Shown: piece by piece, positions 8,564 to 17,799 of the stretch
How positions within the stretch are numbered: position 1 is the stretch's first letter
Layout: every line of letters begins with the position of its first letter
Source of the DNA: Paenibacillus sp. FSL R5-0345
GTDB lineage: Bacteria > Bacillota > Bacilli > Paenibacillales > Paenibacillaceae
NCBI RefSeq assembly: GCF_000758585.1
Contig: NZ_CP009281.1
Coordinates: forward strand, 5,952,001 to 6,016,000
Reading direction: 5' to 3'
Length of the DNA stretch: 64,000 bases
Program-made: the position numbers and the translations under genes
Notes under the pieces: generated by a model
The model's input: the letters and a program-made list of their open reading frames with translations, nothing else
Told to the model about the DNA's origin: nothing
Database searches by the model: none

Positions 8564-9220
8564 TTATACTTTCAATCCCTTTGGAGTCGTAAGGCGTTCG
8601 AGCAATCCGAGTAGATAATCCAGTACGAGTGCAAGAATCGCGGCCGGAATAGCTCCAAGTAAGGTTAGAGCTTCGATGTTCCGTTGAATACCCAGGAAAA
8701 TAAATTCACCCAATCCGCCAGCACCGATAAAGGCTGCCAGTGTTGCTGTCCCGACATTAATAACTGCAGCAGTACGGATCCCTGCCATAATTACACTTAA
8801 AGCTAAAGGGAGTTGGACCCGGAATAGAATCTGCCAGTTCTTCATACCCATTCCCCGGGCCGCTTCCACTATAGATTGGTCCACATCAGTTATTCCGGTG
8901 TATGTGTTGCGGATAATTGGCAGCAGTGAATACAGAAATAAAGCTACAACCGCCGTCTTCATCCCTATGCCGAATAGAGGAATCATAAATCCGAGCATCG
9001 CCAGACTAGGTATCGTCTGAAGAATCCCAGCCGCACCAAGCGTAACACCTTTCAGAGGTTTAACCCTTGTAATCATAATTCCTAGCGCAATGCCAACAAT
9101 AATTGCAAATAACATGGACAAGAGCACAAGTTGCATATGCACGCCCATAGAATGAATCAAATCTTCCCTACGTATATCTAATTGATATATGAGCTGTTGC
9201 CATAATGATTGATCTCTCAT
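8564..9220 (-). CDS. opuCB: Osmolyte ABC transporter permease
   Basis: 218 residues with about five to six membrane segments and the binding-protein-dependent permease signature around EAARGMGMKNWQILFRVQLPL, which contacts the ATPase. It belongs to the OpuCB/OpuCD family. ATG 9220 overlaps the TGA of the ATPase gene (ATGA) and has GAGGAGG upstream, so the longer frame to 9253 is not used. It works with the flanking ATPase and lipoprotein. Confidence 0.88.
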   Translation of the reverse strand: MRDQSLWQQLIYQLDIRREDLIHSMGVHMQLVLLSMLFAIIVGIALGIMITRVKPLKGVTLGAAGILQTIPSLAMLGFMIPLFGIGMKTAVVALFLYSLLPIIRNTYTGITDVDQSIVEAARGMGMKNWQILFRVQLPLALSVIMAGIRTAAVINVGTATLAAFIGAGGLGEFIFLGIQRNIEALTLLGAIPAAILALVLDYLLGLLERLTTPKGLKV

Positions 9221-10356
9221 ATAGACATTTCCTCCTCTTTCACGCCTCCCCATTGTGCGGCAAACGCCGTCAGAAGACTGCCTCTTGTAACAATCCCGGC
9301 AATGATCCCCTCAGCGGTTACAATCGGAATAATGCCGTAAGGAGCTTCCGTAATCAATGATAATGCGTCTCTTGCTGTTGCTGTATCCTGCAGCACCACT
9401 TGAGGTGGTGTCATAATTTCTTCGATAGTAAGGCTTTGTTCCATTTTGGCGGTAACATCATAAGCGGAGACTATGCCAAGCAGCTTACCTTTCTCGTTTC
9501 CAACCAGTAATGTATCCATTTTGCGTTGACGCATAAAGGTAAGAGCTTTGCCCAGCGTCCGCCCTGGAAGCGATGTAGATGGATTGTCGCGCATAACTTC
9601 TGTTACGGGGATATACTCAGGGTTTTGGTAAATACGGTTTTTGCCGATAAAAGATTCTACGAAATCATTAGCAGGCCGGCTGAGCAGCTCATATGGCGTA
9701 TCCAGTTGAACGATTTCACCGTCTTTAAGAATAGCGATCTTATCTCCAAGCTTCAGTGCTTCATCCATATCATGCGTTACAAATACAATGGTCTTCTTTA
9801 CTTCTTGTTGCATGCGTAGCAGTTCATCCTGCAGCTGCTCACGGGTAATAGGGTCCAAAGCACCAAACGGTTCATCCATCAATATAATCTCAGGATCAGC
9901 CGCCAATGCACGGGCTACTCCTACACGTTGCTGCTGCCCACCTGATAATTGTTTCGGATAACGTTTGGCATATAGGGTCGGATCCAGTCCGACTAGACGG
10001 AGCATTTCTAGCACCCGTTCTTTTTTCTTATTAACATCCCACCCCTTTAGGTCGGGAATCAGGCCTACATTGTCTTCTATGGTGTAGTGCGGAAATAAAC
10101 CAGCTTGTTGAATAACATATCCGATGTTCTTGCGGAGGGTTACAGGGTTCTCCTTGGTGATATCTTTGCCGTGGATATAAATATGGCCTGAAGTATGCGG
10201 AACAAGACGATTTATCATTTTCATCGTTGTTGTCTTTCCGCAACCACTAGGACCGATCAGCACTAGTATTTCTCCAGCTTCAATTTCAAAGCTAATGTTC
10301 TTAACTGCTTCATAACCATTAGGGTATTTCTTACCTACTTTTTCAAATTTCAGCAT
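9217..10356 (-). CDS. opuCA: Osmolyte ABC transporter ATP-binding protein with CBS pair
   Basis: 379 residues. An ABC ATPase (about 1-240) has Walker A GPSGCGKTT, signature LSGGQQQRV and Walker B IILMDEPFGALDP. It is followed by two CBS domains (about 255-375, with TLLVGNEKGKLLGIVS and APYGIIPIV). In OpuA/OpuC-type transporters the CBS module senses ionic strength or binds c-di-AMP. ATG 10356 has AAGGAG upstream; the longer frame to 10437 has no site and includes the promoter region. It is first gene of the operon, downstream of an inverted-repeat operator and next to a BusR-like repressor gene. Confidence 0.9.
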   Translation of the reverse strand: MLKFEKVGKKYPNGYEAVKNISFEIEAGEILVLIGPSGCGKTTTMKMINRLVPHTSGHIYIHGKDITKENPVTLRKNIGYVIQQAGLFPHYTIEDNVGLIPDLKGWDVNKKKERVLEMLRLVGLDPTLYAKRYPKQLSGGQQQRVGVARALAADPEIILMDEPFGALDPITREQLQDELLRMQQEVKKTIVFVTHDMDEALKLGDKIAILKDGEIVQLDTPYELLSRPANDFVESFIGKNRIYQNPEYIPVTEVMRDNPSTSLPGRTLGKALTFMRQRKMDTLLVGNEKGKLLGIVSAYDVTAKMEQSLTIEEIMTPPQVVLQDTATARDALSLITEAPYGIIPIVTAEGIIAGIVTRGSLLTAFAAQWGGVKEEEMSI

Positions 10357-10441
10357 AGGGTCTCTCCTTCTTATCTCTATCGTCAGATCATCTCGCCGGG
10401 CGACTCTGTAAGTTAAACTATAACAAACAACTCCCAAACTG

Positions 10442-10468
10442 ACAACCTACAATGATAATATAGGTTGT
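10442..10468 (-). promoter_or_regulatory. Candidate BusR-type operator at the opuC promoter
   Basis: 8-bp inverted arms ACAACCTA (10442-10449) and TAGGTTGT (10461-10468) are separated by 11 bases. On the minus strand the site overlaps a -10-like TATATT preceded 16 bases upstream by TTACAA. Its position suits a repressor blocking opuCA transcription. That BusR binds here is inference from gene neighbourhood. Confidence 0.5.
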
Positions 10469-10494
10469 TTGTAATTTATTGTAATTTAATAATC

Positions 10495-10541
10495 AAAAAA
10501 AAGGCTATCCAGTGATAAACCCCGCTGGATAGCCTTTTTTC
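10495..10541. terminator. Terminator of busR
   Basis: A GGCTATCCAG...CTGGATAGCC hairpin is flanked by an A run and a T run, directly after the busR stop. It separates busR from the opuC promoter and may work in both directions. Confidence 0.8.
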
Positions 10542-10550
10542 GACCTATTA

Positions 10551-11186
10551 TTATAAATGATTCTCAGCATTTTTATTAATAAATTGCTCTGTTCTTTGGT
10601 ACATTTTCTCATCACCAACTGCTACAAGTACATCATTTTCTCTGAGTATGACATGCGGACCTGGGGAGATTGTTACGTTCGCCCCTCGGCGAAGCGCTAT
10701 AATAGTAGCCCCTGTATTCTGCCAAAATTGTAGTGTGCCAATGGTTTTACCGACCACATGTGATTGTTCATGGATTGTAATTTCTTCCGGGTGATAAGGT
10801 TTCAAATTCTTCATCCGGTCTGACGCCTCGATAATTCCAGTGAGCAGCTTCTCAAATTTGCTGTCGAGCTTCTTCTTTTCCAGCAACAATTGCTGTAGAT
10901 CCTCTTTCAGTGAATAAACTGATTTCAAATAATTATTTCTAGTGATATACTCATACGCCTTTTGATCAGAGATGACAATAATCTCTTTCCCCTGCGAGAC
11001 AAATACTATATTCTCATCCTTCAATAATCCCATAGCTTTACGGATCGTCTCAGGAGAAACATGGTACTGGCCTGCTAATAGAGAACGCCCCGAAAGCTTA
11101 CTCTGTACGGGGAATTCCCCGCTTACAATTCTTTGTGCAATATCAAGGGCTATAGACTTATAACCGGATATTTCCTGCATGGACAT
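10551..11186 (-). CDS. busR: BusR-like c-di-AMP-responsive repressor (GntR HTH + RCK_C)
   Basis: 211 residues. An N-terminal GntR/YtrA-type winged helix (about 8-75, with SPETIRKAMGLL as recognition helix region), a coiled-coil linker (about 80-125), and a C-terminal RCK_C/TrkA-C domain (about 130-207) containing GKTIGTLQFWQNTGA and ISPGPHVIL. This architecture and length match BusR of lactococci and streptococci, which represses a glycine betaine transporter when c-di-AMP is bound. It sits beside an OpuC-type osmolyte transporter operon, which supports the same job. It has its own terminator. Confidence 0.82.
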   Translation of the reverse strand: MSMQEISGYKSIALDIAQRIVSGEFPVQSKLSGRSLLAGQYHVSPETIRKAMGLLKDENIVFVSQGKEIIVISDQKAYEYITRNNYLKSVYSLKEDLQQLLLEKKKLDSKFEKLLTGIIEASDRMKNLKPYHPEEITIHEQSHVVGKTIGTLQFWQNTGATIIALRRGANVTISPGPHVILRENDVLVAVGDEKMYQRTEQFINKNAENHL

Positions 11187-11274
11187 TGTCGATCTCCTTA
11201 CTTTGGCGTGAATTATGAATTATAAACATGCTCCAGTATACCTTTTTTCATTCACCAAATAAAGATGTCCTGCC

Positions 11275-12582
11275 TTATACAAACATTTGATAGACCAAAA
11301 ATAAATTTAACGATACAACCAGTCCGGAGATAAGCCAGCCGAGAGCAGCTGTCATCTTACGATTCACTAACCCGCCCATAATCTGACGATTGCTAGTAAA
11401 CATAACCAGTGGTACCAGAGCAAATGCAATCCCAAAGGATAAGACCACCTGACTGATAACGAGTGCCTTCGTTGGATTTACACCAAAACCGATGATCGCC
11501 AATGGCGGAATAATCGTAATCGCACGGCGTAAGTACAGATTAATTCTTTTGTTGATAAAGCCTTGCATCACCACATCACCAGCCATAGTACCTACAGAAG
11601 AGCTCGATAGTCCCGCGATAAGTAGTCCTAAGCCAAACGAAATCGCCGTTACAGGTCCAGCCAAGTGACTAAATTGCTGAAACGCGACATCCAGGTCCTC
11701 AACTACAAGACCATTTTTGAAAAACAATGCCGCGGAGACAATGACCATCGCCAGATTAACCGCACCTGCAATAATCATCGCAATAATAATATCTATGAAT
11801 TCCAATTTAAAAATTTGTTTTTTCTCCGCTTCATTCACCCCTACGATGCGGTTCTGAGTAAGTGATGAATGTAGATAAATGGCGTGTGGCATCACGGTTG
11901 CGCCTAGAATTCCTGCAGCCAAAAGGATACTGTCCACCCCTTCAAACTTAGGTGTAAACATGCCTACAGCAACCGCACCCATATCCGGTTTAGCTACAAT
12001 AACTTGAAAGGCGAAGGCTAAAACGACAATAAGAATCATTGCAGCAATTCCGGCTTCAAGTGAGCGGTATCCCCTACGCTGAAGCTCTAAGATAGCAAAA
12101 GAACCCACGGCAGTGATCATTGCTGCAGGCAGCATAGGGATATCAAACAATAAATAAAGTCCTAATGCTGCCCCGATAAACTCCGCCAGATCCGTAGCTA
12201 TTATTACCAGTTCACTTTGAATCCATAAGAAGATCGATACACTCTTCGGGAAACGATCATGAGCGATCTCCGGAAGGTTCTTCCCTGTAGCAATACCAAG
12301 CTTAGCGGACAACGCCTGAATAAGAACAGCCATTAAGTTCGAGGCTACAATGACCCATAATAAGAGATAGCCATATTTTGAACCCGCCGTAATGTTGGTG
12401 GCAAAATTACCTGGATCCAGATAAGCAACCGCAGCGATAAACGCTGGACCTAAGAAAGGCAGTAATCTTCTAATTCCTTTGGTCTCCCCGTTAAGAACGG
12501 CTTGCGCTGAAATCGAGTTTTTATGTTGTTTTATATGTGGTTGTTCTATATGTGGTGTTTCCACTAAAGTTTGTTCTAGCAT
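11275..12582 (-). CDS. mntH: NRAMP-type manganese transporter
   Basis: 435 residues with a hydrophilic N-terminus of about 40 residues, then about 11 membrane segments. The NRAMP metal-site motif YLDPGNFATN in the first segment and MPHAIYLHSSL in the sixth are both present. The family imports Mn2+ (and other divalent ions) with protons. A palindromic element resembling the MntR box lies just upstream of the start. Confidence 0.9.
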   Translation of the reverse strand: MLEQTLVETPHIEQPHIKQHKNSISAQAVLNGETKGIRRLLPFLGPAFIAAVAYLDPGNFATNITAGSKYGYLLLWVIVASNLMAVLIQALSAKLGIATGKNLPEIAHDRFPKSVSIFLWIQSELVIIATDLAEFIGAALGLYLLFDIPMLPAAMITAVGSFAILELQRRGYRSLEAGIAAMILIVVLAFAFQVIVAKPDMGAVAVGMFTPKFEGVDSILLAAGILGATVMPHAIYLHSSLTQNRIVGVNEAEKKQIFKLEFIDIIIAMIIAGAVNLAMVIVSAALFFKNGLVVEDLDVAFQQFSHLAGPVTAISFGLGLLIAGLSSSSVGTMAGDVVMQGFINKRINLYLRRAITIIPPLAIIGFGVNPTKALVISQVVLSFGIAFALVPLVMFTSNRQIMGGLVNRKMTAALGWLISGLVVSLNLFLVYQMFV

Positions 12583-12627
12583 GTCAGTTCCTCCTCTTGC
12601 CCAAAAAAAAGTTGTCTATATACACGA

Positions 12628-12646
12628 AAGTTTCCTCTGTGCAACT
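12628..12646 (-). promoter_or_regulatory. Candidate MntR box upstream of mntH
   Basis: On the minus strand the element reads AGTTGCACAGAGGAAACTT, close to the MntR operator pattern of an AGTTT-type arm facing an AAACT arm. It lies 46 bases before the mntH start. MntR would repress at high Mn2+. The assignment is by resemblance only. Confidence 0.5.
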
Positions 12647-12733
12647 TATATTTAAAGTATATGCTCATTTCTGAAAAATGTAAATATGTTTCATTAGGAA
12701 TTTTCATACGCTTGTACACTTCTGATCGACAAA

Positions 12734-12774
12734 AAAAACCGGACAACATCAGGAATTACCCGATCTTTGCCCGG
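12734..12774 (-). terminator. Terminator of the small membrane protein gene
   Basis: On the minus strand an imperfect CCGGGCAA...TTGTCCGG hairpin is followed by eight T. Confidence 0.65.
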
Positions 12775-12798
12775 CTTAAGCCAATTACTCCGCATTGC

Positions 12799-12999
12799 TT
12801 ATGGTGTGAGACTTTGAATATCTCTTCTCATTTGTTCATTCTGCGTTTTCAGCTCATTCAATTCTTTCTGAAGCTCCTGATAATCAGGTGACGCTTGCTT
12901 TCTCGACCCATGCCCGTGTCCATGCTTCCCGCCCAGTCCAAACATCATAAATATCATCATTAAAGGGCAGATCAATGTAATTAACCAAGACCAATTCAT
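12799..12999 (-). CDS. Small membrane protein with His-rich linker and coiled coil
   Basis: 66 residues: one membrane segment at the N-terminus (about 3-22, Met/Ile/Leu-rich), a KHGHGHG stretch that could bind metal, and a charged helix (about 38-63, Glu/Leu heptads) predicted as coiled coil. It is preceded by an AGGAGG-type site. The function is unknown. Similar short proteins occur near metal-handling genes in Bacillales, but no such neighbour beyond mntH is adjacent here. Confidence 0.65.
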   Translation of the reverse strand: MNWSWLITLICPLMMIFMMFGLGGKHGHGHGSRKQASPDYQELQKELNELKTQNEQMRRDIQSLTP

Positions 13000-13074
13000 A
13001 GCTTTTACCTCCTAGAAATTCTTTATGACCTCTATATCATAAAGAATACTTGTGGAGAAAGGATGTGCTGTGAA

Positions 13075-14754
13075 TTACGAATTCTTCTTCCATGTATCCT
13101 TCAGCGGTACAATCCGGTTCAGTACCAGCTTATCTGCTGTCGTATGCTTCTTATCCACACAAAAGAATCCATGGCGGATGAATTGATATTTATCTTCTGG
13201 AAGTGCACTATCCATGGAAGGCTCCAGCAAACAATCCTTCAGAATCATTAAAGAATCTGGATTAAGATACGCGTCCCAGCGCTCATCGTCTTCTTTAGGA
13301 CCGTCATTCTCTTTTAGCAGCCGCTCATATAGATGAACTTCCGCCTTGATTGCGTGTTCTGCCGATACCCAGTGGATGGTCGCTTTGACCTTACGTTCAT
13401 TAAATCCACTTCCACTCTTCGTTCTCGGATCATAGGTACAGCGAAGCTCCATCACTTCTCCGGTTGCTTCGTCCTTGATCACCTCATTGCACTTAATGAA
13501 GTAGGCACCTTTTAACCTTACCTCATTCCCTATAGTCAGCCTGTGATAACCTTTAGGCGGCTCCTCCATGAAATCCTCTTGTTCAATATAAAGCGTACGT
13601 GAAAAAGGAACCTCTCTATCCCCAAGCGTCTTATCTTCACTGTTATTCTCAATCGTAAGCCATTCGCTTTGATTCTCGGGATAGTTAGTAATAACCACCT
13701 TTAGCGGCTTTAGAACAGCCATTACGCTAGGTGCCTTCGCCTTCAAATCTTGTCTAAGCGAATGCTCTAACATGGCTATATCTACAATGGTGCTATGTCG
13801 GACAAATCCGATTTCTTTCACAAAATTCCGAATACTCTCCGGCGTAAAACCTCTTCTCCGAAGTCCGCGAAGCGTGGGAAGCCTTGGATCATCCCAACCA
13901 TCCACATAATGTCCTGCAACCAATTGTCTAATGTACCGTTTGCTAGTAACGACACCGGTGATGTTTACGCGTCCAAACTCCCTTTGCTTTGGAGCTTCGG
14001 GGGTATCCAGCTCATTTAGTACCCACTCATACAGGGGCCGATGATCCTTAAACTCAATGGAGCATAGGGAATGCGTAATCCCTTCGATCGCATCTTGTAT
14101 AGGATGTGCAAAATCGTACATCGGATAGACGCACCAATCGTTGCCTGTTCTATAATGTTCCGCATGGATAATTCTATAAATCACCGGATCACGCAAGTTG
14201 ATATTCGGTGAGCGCATATCTATTTTGGCGCGTAATACTCTGGCACCCGTAGGATAAACGCCATCCCTCATCTCTGCGAATAACTTCATATTTTCTTCCA
14301 CAGAACGCTCCCGATAGGGACTGTTCCTTCCCGGCTCTGTAAGCGTCCCTCTATATGCTGTCACCTCTTCAGGTGATAAATCGCAGACATAGGCTTTTCC
14401 TTTTCGGATTAGCTTTACTGCGCTATTGTAAATTTTTTCTGAATAGTCTGATCCATAGAAAATATGGTCCGGTGAGTAGCCCATCCATTCAATATCTTCG
14501 ATGATGGCATTTACATATTCCAGATCCTCTTTTAAAGGATTCGTGTCATCGAAACGCAAGTGGAACTTTCCGCCATACTTTTTTGCAGTTGTATAATTCG
14601 TGTCAATGGCATACGCACTGCCAATATGCAAATATCCGTTAGGTTCCGGTGGAAATCTGGTACAAATGTCTCTACTGTAAGTTTCAGCCTCAAGCTCTTC
14701 TTGAATAAATCTGTCGATGTAACTTCCTGCCACTACTTCTGATGGCTTATTCAT
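13075..14754 (-). CDS. glnS: Glutaminyl-tRNA synthetase
   Basis: 559 residues, full length. The class I HIGH signature is seen as PPEPNGYLHIGSA near residue 36, FDDTNP follows, and the KMSKS-equivalent is the VTSKRY region. The C-terminal half is the two-barrel anticodon-binding domain of GlnRS/GluRS. It charges tRNA-Gln directly with Gln. Many Bacillales lack GlnRS and use GluRS plus GatCAB, so its presence is notable. CAGGAGG lies upstream of ATG 14754; the longer frame runs through the T-box and is not coding. Confidence 0.93.
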   Translation of the reverse strand: MNKPSEVVAGSYIDRFIQEELEAETYSRDICTRFPPEPNGYLHIGSAYAIDTNYTTAKKYGGKFHLRFDDTNPLKEDLEYVNAIIEDIEWMGYSPDHIFYGSDYSEKIYNSAVKLIRKGKAYVCDLSPEEVTAYRGTLTEPGRNSPYRERSVEENMKLFAEMRDGVYPTGARVLRAKIDMRSPNINLRDPVIYRIIHAEHYRTGNDWCVYPMYDFAHPIQDAIEGITHSLCSIEFKDHRPLYEWVLNELDTPEAPKQREFGRVNITGVVTSKRYIRQLVAGHYVDGWDDPRLPTLRGLRRRGFTPESIRNFVKEIGFVRHSTIVDIAMLEHSLRQDLKAKAPSVMAVLKPLKVVITNYPENQSEWLTIENNSEDKTLGDREVPFSRTLYIEQEDFMEEPPKGYHRLTIGNEVRLKGAYFIKCNEVIKDEATGEVMELRCTYDPRTKSGSGFNERKVKATIHWVSAEHAIKAEVHLYERLLKENDGPKEDDERWDAYLNPDSLMILKDCLLEPSMDSALPEDKYQFIRHGFFCVDKKHTTADKLVLNRIVPLKDTWKKNS

Positions 14755-14794
14755 TGTTGTTACCTCCTGTATATTAGTGATATCCGCCTTGTTT

Positions 14795-15100
14795 ATCTGC
14801 AAAATAAAAAGAACCTCACCTCCAAGACTTATGGTCTTGGGGACGAAATTCTCGCGGTACCACCCCAGGTTCATTAATATGTCGCCATATTAATCTCATC
14901 AAGTACGGCAATGCATCTTTCGCAGTGCTTATACTCTAGCTCTATAACAGGAGCTCCCGTCATACCATCCCCGTCACCCGGTTCCGACATGCCGCTCAGA
15001 GGCTTGTTTCGATAAAATCCTCCTTACCCCGTTCTCATCATCCAGGGCTCTCTGTGAAGGAATGATTTTATTTACTCTTCTCGTCATCGCGTTTAATTAT
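14795..15100 (-). promoter_or_regulatory. T-box riboswitch controlling glnS
   Basis: The minus-strand leader contains the T-box core GGGTGGTACCGCG followed by a TTTCGTCCCC stretch. A terminator stem (CCAAGAC...GTCTTGG, then GAGGTTC and a T tract) ends about 45 bases before glnS. Stem I carries the AGAGAG element and a specifier-loop region in which CAA (15004-15006 read on the minus strand) follows CGAAA. CAA is a Gln codon, matching the gene. Uncharged tRNA-Gln would stabilise the antiterminator and switch glnS on. Confidence 0.88.
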
Positions 15101-15167
15101 TTTGTATAGGATACCAAATAGATGGTCCTGTGTAAATGATGTGCTTTCTCTTCTGTCTGCTTACAAT

Positions 15168-16724
15168 CTATTCCTCGCTCAGAGCTGTTATCAGTTCCAG
15201 CACCACTTCATTATCCGGCTCTACGGCCAAAGCTCTACGCGCGTATTCCATTGCAGCCCCTTCAGCTCCAAGCTCATAGTTACAAATCGCCATGCTATAG
15301 AGCACCGATGCTAATGGTTCTTCCGCATTGGCATGCATAGACCGCTCTAAGTAGACTAACGCCTCCTCGAACTTATCCATTTCATACAGCAGTAACCCAG
15401 CATCCAGTGAGAGGTCATAGCTCTGTTCCATCGGATAATAACCTGTCCACATGAGCTGAATCCCTCGCTGAAGATCCAGCATTTCTTCATCACTGGCATC
15501 CGGCAGCAGCTCCGAAATCTGTTCAGCACTATGGATAAACCATTCTGCATCATACCCACCTAAGCGCCAAAAAGCCAAAATCTGCTGAAGTCCCATCGTA
15601 TCTATTTGCTGATCCATCCATTCCTTCATACTGAAGAAATCATCCGGGCCAAAACGCTCTATAAACCGCTTGTAGCCTAACCGAGTGTTCGTATAGCTCA
15701 TCGGCGATTCCAGCATAAGAATACATCCGATGTTCAAGTTTTTATAATGATGTGAGGTAAATAAGGAATGCGCTCCTCGTTGCTCCAACGTATGCTGAAT
15801 CGCATGATAGTTCGCTGTTAAGGAGAAGCTACCATGATGAATTAGCATAGGCGGCTCCGCAAATTCCCAATTCTCTATTCGGTGATCACCCTTATCCGCT
15901 GTAAGAAGTACAAACCCTCCTGTAGATAACTTAGCTAGCCGCTCCAGACAAGTAAGCCCCACCACTGGAAACAAAATATGCGAATCCTCCAGCTTCTGCT
16001 GATAGAGCTTTATAACATCGTGATAGGGATAAGTTTCCGCTTCGTAATCAGCCGCACGACGATAATGATATTGCGGGATGATTGTACCGAGTACCTCTGA
16101 GGGGTTATCCGAATCTGCATCCTCAGAATACTGAATCGACATCTCACATTCAAATATTTTACCTTCATCCACATAAATCAATTCCTGCGGGATACTGTCA
16201 AAAAAATAATTCGCCACAAGCAGCAGCGGCTGCTGTAAATCACCAGGTTTGATGCTGAGCTTAGCGTGCACTAAATACAGTTCAGTATCCTGTACAGCAT
16301 CAAAACGTGCGAAATCCAGTATACCCTGCTCTACGAATGGAAGTAAGCTTGGGTGCTGCTGCCAGCTGGTTATATTTTTAACGGGTAAATCACTCATCAC
16401 ATAACGAAATGGAGGAAGCGGAGTCCCCGCATAATCTTTGATTTCGCATAGCTTCTTAAGGATATGGAACGCTAACCGCCCCGCTCCCGCTCCCAATTCC
16501 AGTATAGTGACTATTTCAGAGAGATGTCCTTGTCCAGCCCGATCTTGCAGGAATCCGAAGATCATTTCCGCATATGCAGTCGCAATCATAGGATTACTCG
16601 TAATATACTGCGGAACCTGATCATTATTCCAAGCCTTTAAACCCTTTTCTTCATAATAAGCCCGCTGTAATTCCCAAATGGGTGCTTCACTGAAGCGATA
16701 GTGCTGCCCTTCGTTACCTGTCAT
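15168..16724 (-). CDS. MidA-like SAM-dependent methyltransferase with C-terminal TPR-like region
   Basis: 518 residues. A Rossmann methyltransferase fold is indicated by the SAM-binding motif ILELGAGAGRLAFHIL (about 73-88). The downstream VANYFFDSIPQELIY resembles the DUF185/MidA family of protein arginine methyltransferases. The C-terminal 120 residues have helix-pair patterns of tetratricopeptide repeats (AGLLLYEMDKFEEALVYLER and AMEYARRALAVEPDNE). The substrate is unknown. It lies downstream of the frameshifted amine-oxidase-N-domain gene on the same strand, with a 49-base gap. Confidence 0.75.
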   Translation of the reverse strand: MTGNEGQHYRFSEAPIWELQRAYYEEKGLKAWNNDQVPQYITSNPMIATAYAEMIFGFLQDRAGQGHLSEIVTILELGAGAGRLAFHILKKLCEIKDYAGTPLPPFRYVMSDLPVKNITSWQQHPSLLPFVEQGILDFARFDAVQDTELYLVHAKLSIKPGDLQQPLLLVANYFFDSIPQELIYVDEGKIFECEMSIQYSEDADSDNPSEVLGTIIPQYHYRRAADYEAETYPYHDVIKLYQQKLEDSHILFPVVGLTCLERLAKLSTGGFVLLTADKGDHRIENWEFAEPPMLIHHGSFSLTANYHAIQHTLEQRGAHSLFTSHHYKNLNIGCILMLESPMSYTNTRLGYKRFIERFGPDDFFSMKEWMDQQIDTMGLQQILAFWRLGGYDAEWFIHSAEQISELLPDASDEEMLDLQRGIQLMWTGYYPMEQSYDLSLDAGLLLYEMDKFEEALVYLERSMHANAEEPLASVLYSMAICNYELGAEGAAMEYARRALAVEPDNEVVLELITALSEE

Positions 16725-16773
16725 CTATTTCTTAACCTGCTCTCTGTATATCTTGTTAGAACACCTATGATAC

Positions 16774-17629
16774 TTATTCCGCTCTCAATGTGCGTGACCT
16801 GAAAAGGACGTATTCGGCCTCTGCCGGAATGGAAACGGAAAATGACAATAATCCCGCTTTGGAGGTTAACGAATCAGGTCCTTTTAACGTTTGGTAGTAA
16901 GAATTGCCTTTGCTGTCCACACTCACCAGCTCCAGTTCCGCATTCCCTTTAGGGATGACGAAGCCGGAGGTATTTTGCACACCTAAGGTTAGTTTGTATT
17001 CTTTCCCGGATGGAGTCTGTGTCAGCGTACAGGGATATAGAGGATATGGATGTGCTGTTGTTTCCACTGGGTAAGGAGCAAGCGCTCGATCTGCCTCAGG
17101 CTTCGCCCATTCCTCCCCTTTTCTCGCACCAATGCCAAGGGTTAGTTTATTCACGTTATTGAATTGGGTTTCCCAGCGAAATGTCTTTAAACCCTCTAGG
17201 ATAGGAGATGCTGGAACAAATAGGATTCCATCCTTGATCTCCGGGGCAATCCCTAATGAATCTTCTGTCTCCCCATTAAATTCTGCCTCTAGCTGTCCTG
17301 CTTTAATCTTCCCAACCGACCGGTCAAGCAGTGAAACCGTAACACTATTCGTTAGTGCGTCATAGAGCAAATCTGCACCAATCGCACTCGAAAAAGCCCG
17401 AATCGGCACCATTAATTTACCTGATTTAAAATAAGGAGCGAGTTTACCCGGAAAAAGGACGTAATACCCCCCCGTATGACAGTGGCATTACCTGAGTCCC
17501 TAACTGGACAGCCGCCGACACCGATGTAGGTGTAACCGCTGAACCTGCGGCGAACATGATCACTAACAGACCGATGACATAAGCTCTTATTTTTCCTAGT
17601 CGTTGTAAGGACTCCTTAACATGATTCAT
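16774..17629 (-). pseudogene. Copper-amine-oxidase N-terminal-domain protein, frameshifted at a G7 tract
   Basis: The signal peptide and first strand (MNHVKESL..., cleavage near SAA, ending MPLSYGG) are encoded from 17629. The frame then breaks at seven G on the minus strand (17467-17473). In the next frame the protein continues YYVLFPGKLAPYFKSGKLM and MVPIRAFSSAIGADL, the hallmark of the stalk/Cu_amine_oxidN1 domain common in secreted Paenibacillus proteins. With six G the two parts join into one product of about 285 residues. It could be a real mutation, a phase-variable tract or a sequencing error. The C-terminal half is a beta-rich domain of unknown role. Confidence 0.75.
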
Positions 17630-17799
17630 CTTAAACCCCTCTCCCTCTCTACTCCGTTTAGATCCTCAATCTATATAAGTAATAATCAATGATCCCTTGG
17701 CGCATGTCAACTTGTTCCACTTTTGTTATTCATCATAAAAGACAGGATTCTGCATATATTTTCATTGGGTTATTTAGAATCAAGAAAGGAGTGCGATGG

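Noticed and set aside
14755..14874. 40-residue N-terminal extension of GlnRS
   Set aside because: It is the T-box antiterminator/terminator read as protein; the AGGAGG site supports ATG 14754.
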